A stretch of 64,000 nucleotides of DNA from Cognataquiflexum rubidum (GTDB lineage Bacteria; Bacteroidota; Bacteroidia; Cytophagales; Cyclobacteriaceae). The translations under genes and the position numbers were made by a program. Location of the stretch: NCBI RefSeq assembly GCF_022538115.1, contig NZ_JAKZAL010000001.1, forward strand, positions 491,560 through 555,559, written 5' to 3'. Under the pieces are notes generated by a model. The model was not told the origin of the DNA and did not search any database. It was given only the letters and a program-made list of their open reading frames with translations. Of the stretch, positions 1 to 7,429 are shown in pieces. The number at the start of each line of letters is the position of its first letter. The first letter of the stretch is position 1.

Positions 1-96
1 TGGGCGGGACAGGATCTTACTGACGAACTACCGGATGCCCCACATACCGCAGAAGTATTCAGAAAATTTAAAACAATAGGTCTTTTGACAGAATGA
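1..96 (+). CDS. 3' end of an unidentified gene
   Basis: An open frame enters from the window edge and stops at 94-96, giving the last 31 residues of a protein (ending KTIGLLTE). The next gene starts 1 nt later, so this is probably the first visible member of the same cell-wall recycling operon. In Bacteroidota, genes beside MurQ often encode other muropeptide-recycling proteins (permease, glycosidase, serine hydrolase), but the fragment is too short for me to name a family. Confidence 0.55.
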   Translation, partial: WAGQDLTDELPDAPHTAEVFRKFKTIGLLTE

Positions 97-97
97 T

Positions 98-940
98 ATG
101 ATATTGATCGCGGATAGTGGTGCCAGCAAGACTGACTGGAGAGTAATAAACGAAAATGGCGAAATCAGTCAACATAGAGGTATTGGTTTTAATCCCAATT
201 ACCAAACAACTGAAGAAATGGCCAATGAACTTCAGGACAACTATTTGTTGAACCTGAGGGACCATATCGACACCATCTATTTCTATGGCGCCGGATGCAC
301 TTCACAAAAAAACAGACTTCAAGTGACCAATGCGCTGCGGAGTGTTTTCAAAAATGCCGACATCAATGTTGACCATGACCTCATGGCAGCAGCTAGGGCG
401 ACCTGCGGAAACCAACCCGGCATCGCCTGTATTTTGGGAACAGGATCTAACAGTTGTGATTATGATGGTGAAATTATCATCAACAAAAGACCCGCCCCGG
501 GATATATCCTCGGCGATGAAGGAGGAGGTGCTTATATAGGAAGGAAATTCCTCCAGGATTTTATCCACGAAGAAATGCCAAAAAAACTCCGGGAGAAAGT
601 GATTGAAAAATTTCAGTTGGAAAATCAAACCATCATTGAAAACGTCTATCAAAGACCTTTTCCAGGAAGGTATATGGCGAGTTTTTGCAGGTTTATCTCT
701 GACCATATTGCCGATCCCTACTGCTATATGCTGTATTACAATTCATTTCAGGATTTTTTCAAAAAAACCGTGATGAAATATGAGGATTACAAAAAAAAGC
801 CGGTAAGCTTTGTAGGCTCTATAGCTTTTTACAACAGTGACATTCTGAGAAATGCCGCTTATGATGCAGATATTCAGGTCAACCTTATCTTGGAAGGACC
901 AATTGCCGGATTAACCCTTTATCACAAAGAATTACTATGA
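98..940 (+). CDS. BadF/BadG-type amino-sugar kinase (GlcNAc/MurNAc kinase-like)
   Basis: 280 aa, the usual length for the BadF/BadG/BcrA/BcrD ATPase family. Visible motifs are the N-terminal phosphate-binding loop DSGASKTDW (residues 6-14), a second nucleotide-binding stretch LGTGSNSC near 113-120 and the GDEGGGAYIGR segment near 140-150. Family members include N-acetylglucosamine kinases and the Tannerella MurK kinase, which phosphorylates MurNAc and GlcNAc. The gene overlaps murQ by 4 nt (ATGA), so the two are translationally coupled. The inferred role is cytoplasmic phosphorylation of MurNAc released during peptidoglycan turnover, giving the MurQ substrate. MurNAc versus GlcNAc specificity cannot be read from the sequence. 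Confidence 0.85.
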   Translation: MILIADSGASKTDWRVINENGEISQHRGIGFNPNYQTTEEMANELQDNYLLNLRDHIDTIYFYGAGCTSQKNRLQVTNALRSVFKNADINVDHDLMAAARATCGNQPGIACILGTGSNSCDYDGEIIINKRPAPGYILGDEGGGAYIGRKFLQDFIHEEMPKKLREKVIEKFQLENQTIIENVYQRPFPGRYMASFCRFISDHIADPYCYMLYYNSFQDFFKKTVMKYEDYKKKPVSFVGSIAFYNSDILRNAAYDADIQVNLILEGPIAGLTLYHKELL

Positions 941-1758
941 ATACTACCGAAAGCAACTCGCTCCATGACAATCTGGAGCAGATGGATATTCTTTCTTTAT
1001 TGGAAAAAATAAATGAGGAAGATAAGAAAGTCGCATTTGCTGTCGAAAAACAAATCAAAGAAATAGAAGCCTTAGTGGAACAGATCGTTCCAAGAATGAA
1101 AAAAGGCGGCAGACTTTTTTATATCGGGGCCGGTACAAGTGGAAGACTTGGGATTCTGGATGCGTCAGAATGCCCGCCAACTTATGGCGTACCCCATGAT
1201 TGGGTAGTAGGTATCATTGCAGGCGGGGATTCTGCCATCAGAAAAGCAGTTGAAAATGCGGAGGATGATCCCGACCAGGCATGGATTGACATCCAAAAGT
1301 TCGGGTTCAACAAAGAGGATACAGTCGTAGGAATTGCCGCCTCAGGGTCGACACCTTACGTAATCGGCGGTGTCAAGGCTGCCAGAAAAGCAGGATTGCT
1401 CACAGGATGTATTACTTGCAACAGTGATTCCCCTCTTTCCAAAGAGGTCCAATTCCCCATCCAGGTGGTAGCAGGGCCGGAATTTGTGACGGGAAGCACG
1501 AGGATGAAAGCAGGTACAGCCCAAAAACTGGTTCTGAATATGATCTCCACAACGACCATGATCAAACTGGGAAGGGTGAAAGGCAATAAAATGGTGGATA
1601 TGCAACTTTCCAACAAAAAGCTAGTCAACAGAGGAATCCGCATGATCATGGAATCAACAGGCAGCCCCGAGAATGAAGCCAAGGATCTACTTTTGAAATA
1701 TGGATCCGTACGTGCCGCAGTAGAGGCCTTTTTCCAAAAGAGTGGAACCGGACTCTGA
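937..1758 (+). CDS. murQ: N-acetylmuramic acid 6-phosphate etherase
   Basis: 273 aa. MurQ cleaves the lactyl ether of MurNAc-6-phosphate to GlcNAc-6-phosphate plus D-lactate in the cytoplasm. The SIS sugar-phosphate isomerase fold is visible, with the signature GAGTSGRLGILDASECPPT (about residues 65-83), a second conserved block EFVTGSTRMKAGTAQK and a C-terminal UBA-like segment. The start overlaps the kinase stop by 4 nt. It is slightly shorter than the E. coli enzyme (about 298 aa) but all core motifs are intact. Together with the preceding kinase it forms a compact MurNAc recycling route. Confidence 0.95.
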   Translation: MNTTESNSLHDNLEQMDILSLLEKINEEDKKVAFAVEKQIKEIEALVEQIVPRMKKGGRLFYIGAGTSGRLGILDASECPPTYGVPHDWVVGIIAGGDSAIRKAVENAEDDPDQAWIDIQKFGFNKEDTVVGIAASGSTPYVIGGVKAARKAGLLTGCITCNSDSPLSKEVQFPIQVVAGPEFVTGSTRMKAGTAQKLVLNMISTTTMIKLGRVKGNKMVDMQLSNKKLVNRGIRMIMESTGSPENEAKDLLLKYGSVRAAVEAFFQKSGTGL

Positions 1759-1784
1759 TTATAATCTAACTTTTCTTATCTTTG
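1754..1784 (+). promoter_or_regulatory. Bacteroidota-type promoter for the pseudouridine synthase gene
   Basis: TCTG (1754-1757), 19 nt, then TATCTTTG (1777-1784), matching the Bacteroidota -33 (TTTG) and -7 (TAnnTTTG) elements with one mismatch in the -33. Transcription would start near 1791, about 70 nt before the ATG at 1862. Confidence 0.55.
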
Positions 1785-1861
1785 CATCCCTTTTAAATTC
1801 AGCGACTTAGTACCTGAATCAAAAAGATTACATCTTAATACAGCAGAGATGCTGCAACACA

Positions 1862-3853
1862 ATGAAAAAAGACAATAACAGAAGTTCGGGCTCAAGAAAC
1901 GATGGCAGCCCAAAGCCTTACAAGGGAGGAAACTCCGGAGGGAAAAAGAGCTATTCTGACAAAAAAGATTTCGGTGGTTCTAAGCCAACCGGAGAAAGAA
2001 AATTTGACAAAAAACCAGGTTATTCAAAAGGCGAAGGTTCACCCCGCCCTTATGGAGACAAAGGTAAATTTGAAGGAAAAAAAGACTATTCTGACAAAAA
2101 AGAATTCAGAGGACCAAAACCTGACGCAGAAAGAAACTTTGACAAGAAGCCGAGTTATTCCAAAGGTGAAGGTTCATCCCGCCCTTATGGAGACAAAGGA
2201 AGATTCGAAGGGAAAAAAGACTATTCCGACAAAAAAGATTTCAAAAGCTACAAGCCTGACGGAGAAAGAAACTTTGACAAGAAACCGGGTTATTCCAAAG
2301 GTGAAGGTTCATCACGTCCTTACGGAGACAAAGGAAGATTCGAAGGAAAAAAAGATTATTCCGACAAAAAGGAATTCAGAGGGCCCAAGCCTGACGGCGA
2401 AAGAAAATTTGACAAAAAGCCGGGTTATTCCAAAGGCGAAGGTTCACCCCGTCCTTATGGAGACAAGGGAAGATTCGAAGGCAAAAAAGATTATTCTGAC
2501 AAAAAGCCTTTTTCGAAATCCCAAGGTGAAAGACTTGAGAGACGGTTTGGAAGCAGAAGCGATTCGCCTTTGAGCAGCAAAAGATCTGATGAATTTGATG
2601 AGTTTGAGGATTTCAACGAAACTTCAGACAAAAAAGGCCCGAGAAAACCAAGATTAGATGAGGAAAGAGCGGCAAGAAGGGCAGAAAGCAGAAATGATTT
2701 TCCAAAGTTAGAACGCCGAACTCCAGATAAGGACGAGGAGGAATTTGAGGGAATCAGGGATCTTTCTGAAAAGAAAGGACCGAAAAAGTCAAGCTATGAA
2801 GGACAATTTCCTGAAAAGAAAAAAGAGAGCCCAACTGAATCTTCAACTGAAGATTACAAAAAATCAGATAGGTATTCCAAAGAAGACAAACCGGCCTTCG
2901 GAAAGAGAAACGCTGAAAGCGGATTAAATAAAAAACCTGCTGCAGAAGAAGAATTTAAAAGCGTCTATCGTGGTAGAGGAAAGGATGAAAAACCTATTTA
3001 TGAAAAAATCCTTAAATCTGATCTTCCAAAAGAAACAGGATTTCAAAAGAAGTTAAGGAAACCATTTACTGATGATATTTCAGGACAGAGGCCTAATTAT
3101 AATTTTGAAAAACTGGAAAAGAACCATAATCCTAAAGTACAGTCAGATTCACTCAGGTTGAATAAATTCATCGCCAACTCAGGAATATGTTCAAGAAGAG
3201 AAGCGGATGTATTGATCCAACATGGAGAAATCCAGGTCAACGGTGAAGTGATTAAGGAATTGGGACACAAAGTCAACAGGACTGATAAAGTGATTTATAG
3301 AGGCAAAAACATCAATCCTGAGAAGCCTGTCTATTTGCTTTTGAACAAGCCAAAGGATTTTATCACCACTACGGAAGATCCGATGGATAGGAAAACGGTC
3401 ATGCACCTTATTTCCAATGCCTGTGAAGAAAGGGTTTTCCCTGTAGGACGTTTGGATAGGAACACGACAGGTTTGTTGTTGTTTACCAATGACGGCGAAC
3501 TCGCAGCGAAACTTTCGCATCCGTCCAACAATGTGAAGAAAATCTATCAGGTCACTTTGAACAGGCCACTTACTGCCAACGACGAAAAGGAAATTCTGGA
3601 AGGAATCACTTTGGAAGACGGCCCGGCTAAAGTTGATGACATGCAGGTGCTTTCCAAGGACAGGACCATCATTGGATTGGAAATCCACTTGGGAAGAAAC
3701 AGGATAGTAAGGAGAATATTCGCGCACTTTGACTACGAGGTGGAAGCTTTGGACAGGGTTATTTTTGCGGGATTGGATAAAAAAGACCTTCCTAGGGGAA
3801 AATACAGGTTCCTTTCCGAAAAAGAAGTCATTCAGTTGAAATACTTTCTGTAA
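1862..3853 (+). CDS. RsuA/RluB-family pseudouridine synthase with long repetitive basic N-terminus
   Basis: 663 aa. Residues about 430-480 form an S4 RNA-binding domain (LNKFIANSGICSRREAD) and about 485-655 the RsuA/RluB/E/F catalytic domain, with the signature VGRLDRNTTGLLL containing the catalytic Asp (D532) and the GRNRIVRRIF motif. It should isomerise a uridine in rRNA; RluB-type (23S) is most likely. The first ~430 residues are a disordered, highly charged extension rich in K, D, E, G, S and R. It begins with four 45-residue tandem repeats (DNA 1943-2482) and a partial fifth. Extensions of this kind are common on this enzyme in Bacteroidota, but the repeat count should vary between strains. 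The promoter is at 1754-1784; no classical terminator follows, instead a dispersed repeat (3877-4019). Confidence 0.9.
   Translation: MKKDNNRSSGSRNDGSPKPYKGGNSGGKKSYSDKKDFGGSKPTGERKFDKKPGYSKGEGSPRPYGDKGKFEGKKDYSDKKEFRGPKPDAERNFDKKPSYSKGEGSSRPYGDKGRFEGKKDYSDKKDFKSYKPDGERNFDKKPGYSKGEGSSRPYGDKGRFEGKKDYSDKKEFRGPKPDGERKFDKKPGYSKGEGSPRPYGDKGRFEGKKDYSDKKPFSKSQGERLERRFGSRSDSPLSSKRSDEFDEFEDFNETSDKKGPRKPRLDEERAARRAESRNDFPKLERRTPDKDEEEFEGIRDLSEKKGPKKSSYEGQFPEKKKESPTESSTEDYKKSDRYSKEDKPAFGKRNAESGLNKKPAAEEEFKSVYRGRGKDEKPIYEKILKSDLPKETGFQKKLRKPFTDDISGQRPNYNFEKLEKNHNPKVQSDSLRLNKFIANSGICSRREADVLIQHGEIQVNGEVIKELGHKVNRTDKVIYRGKNINPEKPVYLLLNKPKDFITTTEDPMDRKTVMHLISNACEERVFPVGRLDRNTTGLLLFTNDGELAAKLSHPSNNVKKIYQVTLNRPLTANDEKEILEGITLEDGPAKVDDMQVLSKDRTIIGLEIHLGRNRIVRRIFAHFDYEVEALDRVIFAGLDKKDLPRGKYRFLSEKEVIQLKYFL
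1943..2510 (+). repeat. In-frame tandem repeat, 135 bp (45 aa) x 4 plus a partial copy
   Basis: Each unit encodes a version of KKDYSDKKEFRGPKPDGERK followed by a segment with KPGYSKGEGS, RPYGDKG and a closing FEG. Units 1-4 occupy 1943-2482 without gaps, and a fifth begins at 2483 and diverges after about nine residues. The copies are also close at DNA level, suggesting recent expansion. All units are Lys/Asp/Gly rich with aromatic residues (Y, F) at fixed spacing. Confidence 0.9.
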
Positions 3854-3876
3854 TCAATAGAAAAAAATATAGATAA

Positions 3877-4019
3877 ACGCTTCTTTGCCAGTAACCCTTT
3901 ATTCTTCTTCAGTCAGGACGGAAGACCGAAGTCGGAAGACAGATGTACCGGGCATTTCAGTTCGCAGACAAGAATTAAAATGGATATTTAATCTACTGGC
4001 ATAATTGAGTACATACATT
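3877..4019. repeat. Dispersed intergenic repeat, copy 1 (143 bp)
   Basis: Runs from acgcttctttgccagtaacc to gtacatacatt and aligns along its whole length with 24021-24187. Shared blocks include cttctttg-cagtaacc, attcttcttcagt, gacggaagac, atgtac-ggg, tttcagt, agacaag, aatggatat and aatctact. It has no open frame of note. It lies 24 nt after the pseudouridine synthase stop and before the terminator of the opposing gene. Confidence 0.8.
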
Positions 4020-4028
4020 GAAAAAAAT

Positions 4029-4056
4029 AAGGCCTTGGATCTCTCCAAGGCCTTTC
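4029..4056 (-). terminator. Rho-independent terminator (bidirectional)
   Basis: The perfect stem AAGGCCTTGGA / TCCAAGGCCTT with a 4-nt loop is flanked by an A-run on the left (a U-tract for the minus strand) and TTTC on the right. It ends the minus-strand gene at 4082 and may also stop transcription from the plus strand. Confidence 0.85.
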
Positions 4057-4081
4057 TTTATAATTGGTTTAGCTATCGAAA

Positions 4082-4675
4082 TTACTTTGCTGCTAGCGAT
4101 TGCGCAAAACCGTCGCTACTTTTGACATAGAATTCTACCCTTGCTCCAGGATTTACATGCTGGAATTTGAAGAGTTTTTGAAAACCAATTGTGTCATCGA
4201 TTTTTTCCTCGTAGACCAATTTGTCATTTTCAAATACCATCACTGACATATCAGAAGGAAGCAAAGCGTTTACAAGCAACTTGTACTTGTTGTCTTCCAC
4301 TTTGTCAAGTCTTGAATAAACTACAGGGGCTTTTTCAACCTCTGTAAGGTCCAAGACCATTTGGTCGATGACCACATTGTTTTCTGACACTTCCAAAGAG
4401 TAAATGCCCGACTCCAATTTTGAAAAGTCATAGTTCTTCGAGAACGACTTCTCGGATACGATTCGGTCTTTTTGAACCAGAAATTTGTTCTCGTCGAAAA
4501 TTTTGACTGTCAACGTGCTTGCTTCTTTCAATGCAGATACGAGTTGAATCTTGTTCTCATCCACTTGTCTAAGGGATACCGATGCTTTCTCAGATTTTTC
4601 AGAACCTGTACTGTTTGCCATGGCGTTTACTGAAACGCCTGTTGCAAGAATCATTGTTGCAATGAATGCTTTCAT
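4082..4675 (-). CDS. Secreted protein of unknown function, two repeated beta-rich halves
   Basis: 197 aa with a clear N-terminal signal peptide (MKAFIATMILATGVSVNAMA), so probably periplasmic or exported. The mature part looks like two related beta-sandwich-type segments (about 30-110 and 115-195). Each has a pattern like LTVKIFDENKFLVQKD / MSVMVFENDKLVYEEK followed by a Phe-rich turn (SKNYDFSKLESGIY / FQKLFKFQHVNPG). This resembles DUF3244 or T9SS-tail-like folds in style, but I cannot assign a family firmly. It stands alone with its own promoter (4805-4836) and terminator (4029-4056). Confidence 0.75.
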   Translation of the reverse strand: MKAFIATMILATGVSVNAMANSTGSEKSEKASVSLRQVDENKIQLVSALKEASTLTVKIFDENKFLVQKDRIVSEKSFSKNYDFSKLESGIYSLEVSENNVVIDQMVLDLTEVEKAPVVYSRLDKVEDNKYKLLVNALLPSDMSVMVFENDKLVYEEKIDDTIGFQKLFKFQHVNPGARVEFYVKSSDGFAQSLAAK

Positions 4676-5034
4676 GGTAATAAAATTTAGTTGGTTTAAG
4701 AGATTTTTTGTGAAGTTTACCTCGGTTGGATTTCTCCATTTTTAAACAATCTGAGGTCGGTTACTCGGGGGTGGGATGAAGCCATTTTGTATTTGACTTC
4801 GATACAAACTTAGATAGATTGCTTATTCATTGCAAATAATTTAACATTTATTATTTTTTATTACGAATTTGATAATAGAATAAAATAATTTTTAATGATT
4901 CAATAATTGCGTTTTATTTCTTCGGAATCGATGTCATTTAGTGCCGATATGTTGCATTTCTTAATTTAACCAAATAATATTTTTTTGTATATACATCTAA
5001 AAATATTTAAATATTCTACTCATTACTATCCAAA
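4676..5034. other. AT-rich intergenic region between two minus-strand units
   Basis: Holds the promoter at 4805-4836 and a roughly 140-nt leader for the gene starting at 4675. From about 4840 to 5034 the sequence is very AT-rich without a recognisable gene. Confidence 0.6.
4805..4836 (-). promoter_or_regulatory. Bacteroidota-type promoter for the secreted protein at 4082-4675
   Basis: On the minus strand: TTTG (4833-4836), 20 nt, TAAGTTTG (4805-4812). Both elements match the Bacteroidota consensus perfectly. The predicted start of transcription is near 4798, giving a leader of about 120 nt. Confidence 0.7.
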
Positions 5035-5070
5035 AAATAAAAAAAGAGCGTGGATTTGGCTCCATGCTCT
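5034..5070 (-). terminator. Rho-independent terminator of the sigma/DUF4252 operon
   Basis: Stem AGAGCGTGGA / TCCATGCTCT (one G-T pair, 6-nt loop, 5045-5070), preceded on the plus strand by an A-rich run that reads as a U-tract on the minus strand. It lies 37 nt beyond the stop codon at 5107. Confidence 0.8.
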
Positions 5071-5106
5071 TTCAAAATCAATCCCTATTGGGCTGGTTTT
5101 TTTGGT

Positions 5107-5586
5107 TTATTTCATACTCTTTCCGGCCTCAGCCAAGGACTTAGAATCAAAATTTCCAAGCAATTCGACGACCATTAAGTCCCCTCCTTTATCATTGAGA
5201 AGTACGACGACATCGCTGATCATCCTATCTCCTTTGGTGAAAATCAAAATTCCACTTCCCTTATCATTTGTTTCCATCATCAATTCGTATTTCTCTTTTT
5301 CCAACGCTTTATATAACGTTTTGAACTCCGCCTGACCTGTGGGACTATTTTCAGGAAGTTTGAATAGTTTGACCCTTTCAAGGGATTTGACGATACCTTC
5401 TACTTTGGCTTCATCCAATTTCACGTTGAATCCTTCAGCGAAATTCATAAAGTTGCCTCCTATGTCCATGTGAAAGAAATCCTCATTGGCTTTGTACTTT
5501 TGGTAAAGTGCATCCACACTTTTGCTTTGGGAATAGGCCATGTGTGCGAACATGGCAAGGAAGATAATCAAGGGTAGTTTTTTCAT
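5107..5586 (-). CDS. DUF4252-family secreted protein (second of two)
   Basis: 159 aa with an N-terminal signal peptide (MKKLPLIIFLAMFAHMAYSQ), ending at the AYSQ-type cleavage region frequent in Bacteroidota. The mature protein follows the DUF4252 pattern: an N-terminal helix with the YxKYKxxEDF block, a central 'IVKSLERVKLFKLP' strand-turn and a C-terminal GGDLMVVELLGNFD segment. Function unknown. It is 15 nt downstream of a paralog (5602-6138), last gene of a four-gene operon led by an ECF sigma factor. The context suggests an envelope-stress or similar output controlled by that sigma factor. Confidence 0.85.
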   Translation of the reverse strand: MKKLPLIIFLAMFAHMAYSQSKSVDALYQKYKANEDFFHMDIGGNFMNFAEGFNVKLDEAKVEGIVKSLERVKLFKLPENSPTGQAEFKTLYKALEKEKYELMMETNDKGSGILIFTKGDRMISDVVVLLNDKGGDLMVVELLGNFDSKSLAEAGKSMK

Positions 5587-5601
5587 TGGTTTATGGTTTG
5601 T

Positions 5602-6138
5602 TTATTTCTTTTTATTTCCGCTTTTGTATTCTTTCATGCCAGGCATATTGGTCTTATCAGCGAGAATATTCAGGTCTTGGTAGGTAAAATTTCCCAACAT
5701 ACTCAGCAGGGTGAAACTTTCGCCGGAACCGGATATCATCAATAATTCTTTGACCAAACCATTTTCTTCCCTCACCATAAACTTGACATTGGAACCTTTG
5801 TCCGCCACGTCCATCAAGTCCTCATACTTGTTTTTATTAAGGGTGGCCATGGCTTCCTGGTAGAGATTTTTTCCGTTGGGAGTATCCGCAGATAAGATCC
5901 TGATTCCTCTCACTTTGGATATCAACTCCCCTAAATCCTCCGCCTCCTGATCTGATTCCTCGCTGGCGGATTTCAGAAATCCACCGGCCATCTGCATCAT
6001 TTTTGGACTGATATACACCCTGGAAAAATTCTCATCCTCCATATATTTGGAAAAGAATTTGGTGATAGCATCATCCTGAGCCTGCACTCCTGATACCAAG
6101 AGGGTCATCATGATCATTGGAATTATTCTTTTTATCAT
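5602..6138 (-). CDS. DUF4252-family secreted protein (first of two)
   Basis: 178 aa with a signal peptide (MIKRIIPMIMMTLLVSGVQA). It shares the DUF4252 layout with its downstream neighbour: FFSKYMEDENFSRVYIS at the start, VRGIRILSADTPNGKNLY in the middle and SFTLLSMLGNFTYQDLNIL near the end. Its start overlaps the stop of the membrane protein gene by 4 nt, indicating coupled translation. Function unknown; probably periplasmic or outer-membrane associated. Confidence 0.85.
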   Translation of the reverse strand: MIKRIIPMIMMTLLVSGVQAQDDAITKFFSKYMEDENFSRVYISPKMMQMAGGFLKSASEESDQEAEDLGELISKVRGIRILSADTPNGKNLYQEAMATLNKNKYEDLMDVADKGSNVKFMVREENGLVKELLMISGSGESFTLLSMLGNFTYQDLNILADKTNMPGMKEYKSGNKKK

Positions 6139-6566
6139 TGTCTTTCTTCTTTAATATTGAAAATTTCTTGGGTCGTATTCAAATGCCTCATTTCCTCCAT
6201 GGCACCGAGGCTTTCAGTTCCTTTTTGCATATTGGTTTGAATCAGGTTGAAAGCCTGCATCACTTGCTCAAAGGCCTCTCTTTCGGCTTTTTTCACTTGG
6301 TACCTATATATGACAGATCCCGCTGTGAGAAAAATAATGAACAAAGCTGCTATTTTAAGCCAATGAAATGTTGGCTTTTTAATCTTGTTTTTTAATTCAA
6401 ATTCATTGGCCTGAATTGTGGAAACTCCGGCAATTCCCAAAAAGAACTTCTTTTCCTCTTCAAAGCCTTTCGCGTTTTGAAGAAGGTTTTTGATTTCTCT
6501 TTCTTCTTCAAGGGTAGTTTCGCCTTCCCAATATTTTTCCAACAATGAGCTTAACCTATTTTCCAT
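6135..6566 (-). CDS. Single-pass membrane protein, probable anti-sigma factor
   Basis: 143 aa. The N-terminal ~75 residues are a charged cytoplasmic segment with a conserved opening (LSSLLEKYWEGETTLEEE), typical of small Bacteroidota anti-sigma-like proteins. One transmembrane helix follows (about 79-96, WLKIAALFIIFLTAGSVIY), then a ~45-residue periplasmic tail with coiled-coil character. It overlaps the sigma factor gene by 11 nt and the following DUF4252 gene by 4 nt. The anti-sigma role is inferred from operon position and topology. Confidence 0.75.
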   Translation of the reverse strand: MENRLSSLLEKYWEGETTLEEEREIKNLLQNAKGFEEEKKFFLGIAGVSTIQANEFELKNKIKKPTFHWLKIAALFIIFLTAGSVIYRYQVKKAEREAFEQVMQAFNLIQTNMQKGTESLGAMEEMRHLNTTQEIFNIKEERQ

Positions 6567-7044
6567 TTTTCTGCTGCATCAAATAATCCTTCAATGTCTT
6601 TCTTGCCCTGTGTAAATTGACTTTCACCTGATCCAATGAAATTTCGAGGTACTCCCCGATTTCCTCATAAGTCAATCCTTCTACTTCCCTCAACTGAAAT
6701 ATTTCCCGTTGCTTTTCAGGAAGTGATTCCAAAAACCTGAAAACCATCTTCACCTCCTCACTTCTATCGTGACTTTCTTCTTCATTTGATTCAAAATCAA
6801 AATCTACTATGGAATCAAACTTTTTTGAGACCCGAAAGTGTTGAAGGCTTTCATTTTTCAGACTTCTCACCATCCATCCGGTAGGATTTTCCATTTTTTG
6901 AAGATCTTCCTTACGAAGCCATGCTTTTTCAAAAACAGCCTGCAATACGTCCTGAGCCACATCCCGGTCTTTGACCCAGAGGAAAGCCATTCGGTATAAT
7001 TTGTTTTTTAGCGACCAGATGTGTGCTTCAAAAAAAGTCTTCAT
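6556..7044 (-). CDS. ECF-type RNA polymerase sigma factor
   Basis: 162 aa. Region 2 is at about residues 8-75 (AFLWVKDRDVAQDVLQAVFEKAW) and region 4 at about 105-155, with LPEKQREIFQLREVEGLTYE and the helix-turn-helix ending QVKVNLHRARKTL. It is the first gene of a minus-strand operon: sigma factor, probable anti-sigma membrane protein, two DUF4252 proteins, with overlaps of 11 and 4 nt and a 15-nt gap. Autoregulation is likely but unproven. Confidence 0.9.
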   Translation of the reverse strand: MKTFFEAHIWSLKNKLYRMAFLWVKDRDVAQDVLQAVFEKAWLRKEDLQKMENPTGWMVRSLKNESLQHFRVSKKFDSIVDFDFESNEEESHDRSEEVKMVFRFLESLPEKQREIFQLREVEGLTYEEIGEYLEISLDQVKVNLHRARKTLKDYLMQQKNGK

Positions 7045-7227
7045 TCATGTAGATGATGATCGGGAAATTGGAATGTTACAGCAATTTGGAAAAAAAACTG
7101 AACTTTAGATTAAATTTAAATTAGACAAAAAATAGTATGCATGCCTACTATTTATTATTTTGCAATGCAAAGTTTCAATAAATGAAAACCAATCATGACC
7201 TTAAAAAACATCAATTGGGCATAAAAA

Positions 7228-7250
7228 AAGCCCTGAAATATTCAGGGCTT
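7228..7250 (-). terminator. Rho-independent terminator of tRNA-Phe
   Basis: Perfect 10-bp stem AAGCCCTGAA / TTCAGGGCTT with a 3-nt loop, followed on the minus strand by a U-tract (7221-7229). It starts 2 nt after the tRNA 3' end. Confidence 0.9.
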
Positions 7251-7251
7251 G

Positions 7252-7324
7252 TGGTGATAAGTGGACTCGAACCACCGACTCACGGATTTTCAGTCCGATG
7301 CTCTACCAACTGAGCTATATCACC
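7252..7324 (-). tRNA. tRNA-Phe (GAA)
   Basis: The 73-nt cloverleaf on the minus strand has acceptor GGTGATA/TATCACC, D-arm AGCTCAGTTGGTAGAGC, anticodon loop CTGAAAA with anticodon GAA, and T-loop TTCGAGT. The discriminator is A and CCA is not encoded. It has its own promoter (7343-7373) and terminator (7228-7250), so it is a monocistronic unit. Confidence 0.97.
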
Positions 7325-7342
7325 GATTCCGTTAAAGTGATG

Positions 7343-7373
7343 CAAATGTAGGTAATTGAAACATTGATCCAAA
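7343..7373 (-). promoter_or_regulatory. Consensus promoter of tRNA-Phe
   Basis: On the minus strand: TTTG (7370-7373), 19 nt, TACATTTG (7343-7350), a perfect match to the Bacteroidota -33/-7 consensus. Predicted transcription start near 7336, 12 nt before the mature tRNA. Confidence 0.85.
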
Positions 7374-7429
7374 CCATTTGATTAAAAAAATTAGATTAAA
7401 CACAACCCAAAAACGCTAATACAAACAAT

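Noticed and set aside
1902..2573. Long alternative plus-strand frame (223 aa) over the repeats
   Set aside because: It is a frame-shifted shadow of the repetitive pseudouridine synthase N-terminus; repeats with a length divisible by three keep all frames open.
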